Shown here piece after piece: positions 4,649 through 5,136 of a DNA stretch of 5,136 bases; positions within the stretch are counted from its first letter, which is position 1; every line of letters starts with the position of its first letter. The DNA comes from Candidatus Bipolaricaulota bacterium (GTDB lineage: Bacteria > Bipolaricaulota > Bipolaricaulia > UBA7950 > UBA9294). A model generated the notes under the pieces. The model did not search any database and was not told the origin of the DNA. It saw only the letters and a list, made by a program, of their open reading frames with translations. The position numbers were made by a program, and so were the translations under genes. The DNA is taken from contig CP070725.1 of NCBI GenBank assembly GCA_020350845.1, positions 1,354,881 to 1,360,016 on the forward strand, given 5' to 3'.

Positions 4649-5136
4649 TTAGGTCCGTCCGTGAGGAACCCAAGGGGTCGCCGAACCGGCGGCCCGCCGT
4701 AGACGGTCTGCGAGCTGGCCGGCATGATGCTGGATGTGGCGCAGGTTGTAGAGATGCGCCTCCGTCCGGGAGAACGGCAGCCAATGGAATCCGGACGGGT
4801 CATCGAGTGGGGTCCCCTCGACCCATGACGCGACGCCCTCGTCGACGTGCCGCCAGTAGGCGAGCACATCTTCTCTCGAGTAGACATCCTCGGGACGCAG
4901 CTCGCGCCAGTCTCCGAGGTCCGTCCGCCCGAAACCCTCGCGCCCGGCGACCGCGCGTTCGAACGGGACGAACTCCTGTTCGCAGGGCGACAGGTAGAGA
5001 TGGGCGAAGAACAACGTGTGGTAGGCGATCACCCAGTATGCGTTGCCTCCCGGTTCCTTACCCCATAGGGAGTCGGGGCAGCACTCGATCGTGTGCTTCA
5101 GCATCTCGAGCGCGGCGCGAATCTGCGACGTGATGA
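4649..5136 (-). CDS. DinB-like metal-binding four-helix protein (5' end beyond right edge)
   Basis: About 162 codons are visible. The reverse-strand frame is open from the window edge, reading ITSQIRAALE before the Met at 5104, which looks like the start of DinB helix 1. The Met at 5104 is therefore internal and only a few residues are missing; the family is usually 150-175 residues long. Counting from that Met, the metal-binding pattern is His29 in AYHTLFFAHLYL, then His123 and His127 in LRHIQHHAGQLADRLRR, the usual one-His plus HxxxH triad. The C-terminal TPWVPHG is also typical. DinB-superfamily proteins bind zinc or nickel; characterised members include thiol-dependent transferases and isomerases, but most, including DNA-damage-inducible DinB itself, have no known reaction. 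The gene is convergent with the acetyltransferase and separated from it by 111 bases. The substrate cannot be told from sequence. Confidence 0.87.
   Translation of the reverse strand, partial: ITSQIRAALEMLKHTIECCPDSLWGKEPGGNAYWVIAYHTLFFAHLYLSPCEQEFVPFERAVAGREGFGRTDLGDWRELRPEDVYSREDVLAYWRHVDEGVASWVEGTPLDDPSGFHWLPFSRTEAHLYNLRHIQHHAGQLADRLRRAAGSATPWVPHGRT

Noticed and set aside
1..5136. A search for CRISPR arrays, tRNA or rRNA genes, insertion-sequence ends, toxin-antitoxin pairs and phage or defence genes.
   Set aside because: I saw no direct-repeat arrays, cloverleaf-like segments, terminal inverted repeats or transposase motifs. The six genes are ordinary chromosomal types in alternating directions, so no defence or mobile system is claimed.

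Overview
The window is GC-rich bacterial DNA holding six genes, two of them cut by the window edges. There are no rRNA or tRNA genes, CRISPR arrays or insertion sequences. Almost all of it is coding, with short intergenic gaps (about 95 to 170 bases) and clear AGGAGG-type ribosome binding sites before most genes. GC-rich third positions also leave long meaningless open frames on the opposite strands. The organism cannot be named from this window. The glycine-rich secreted beta-protein and the phosphofructokinase, whose signature motifs recall thermophilic bacterial enzymes, fit a deep-branching Gram-negative-type lineage. Candidatus Bipolaricaulota is my guess from memory only.

Layout from left to right. 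(1) Bases 1-236, minus strand: the N-terminal half of a MarR-family regulator running off the left edge. Its promoter and two tandem palindromes (TTAGCnnGCTAA) lie directly upstream, a typical autoregulation arrangement. (2) Bases 343-1758, minus: a secreted protein with a signal peptide, a glycine-rich beta domain and a C-terminal DUF4097-like repeat domain. (3) Bases 1925-2917, plus, divergent from the previous gene across 166 bases with back-to-back promoter-like sequences: a DppB/OppB-type peptide ABC transporter permease with no partner subunits beside it. (4) Bases 3015-3986, minus, convergent with the permease: 6-phosphofructokinase PfkA, with Asn in place of the usual Asp at position 103. 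(5) Bases 4082-4537, plus, divergent from pfkA: a GNAT acetyltransferase. (6) Bases 4649-5136, minus, convergent with the acetyltransferase: a DinB-like four-helix protein whose first residues lie beyond the right edge.

The genes alternate in direction, so they look like independently transcribed single genes rather than an operon or a cooperating system. The most solid regulatory signal is the MarR promoter/operator. The most interesting protein-level points are PfkA Asn103, the orphan permease and the domain combination of the secreted protein. I found no convincing undescribed multi-gene system here.
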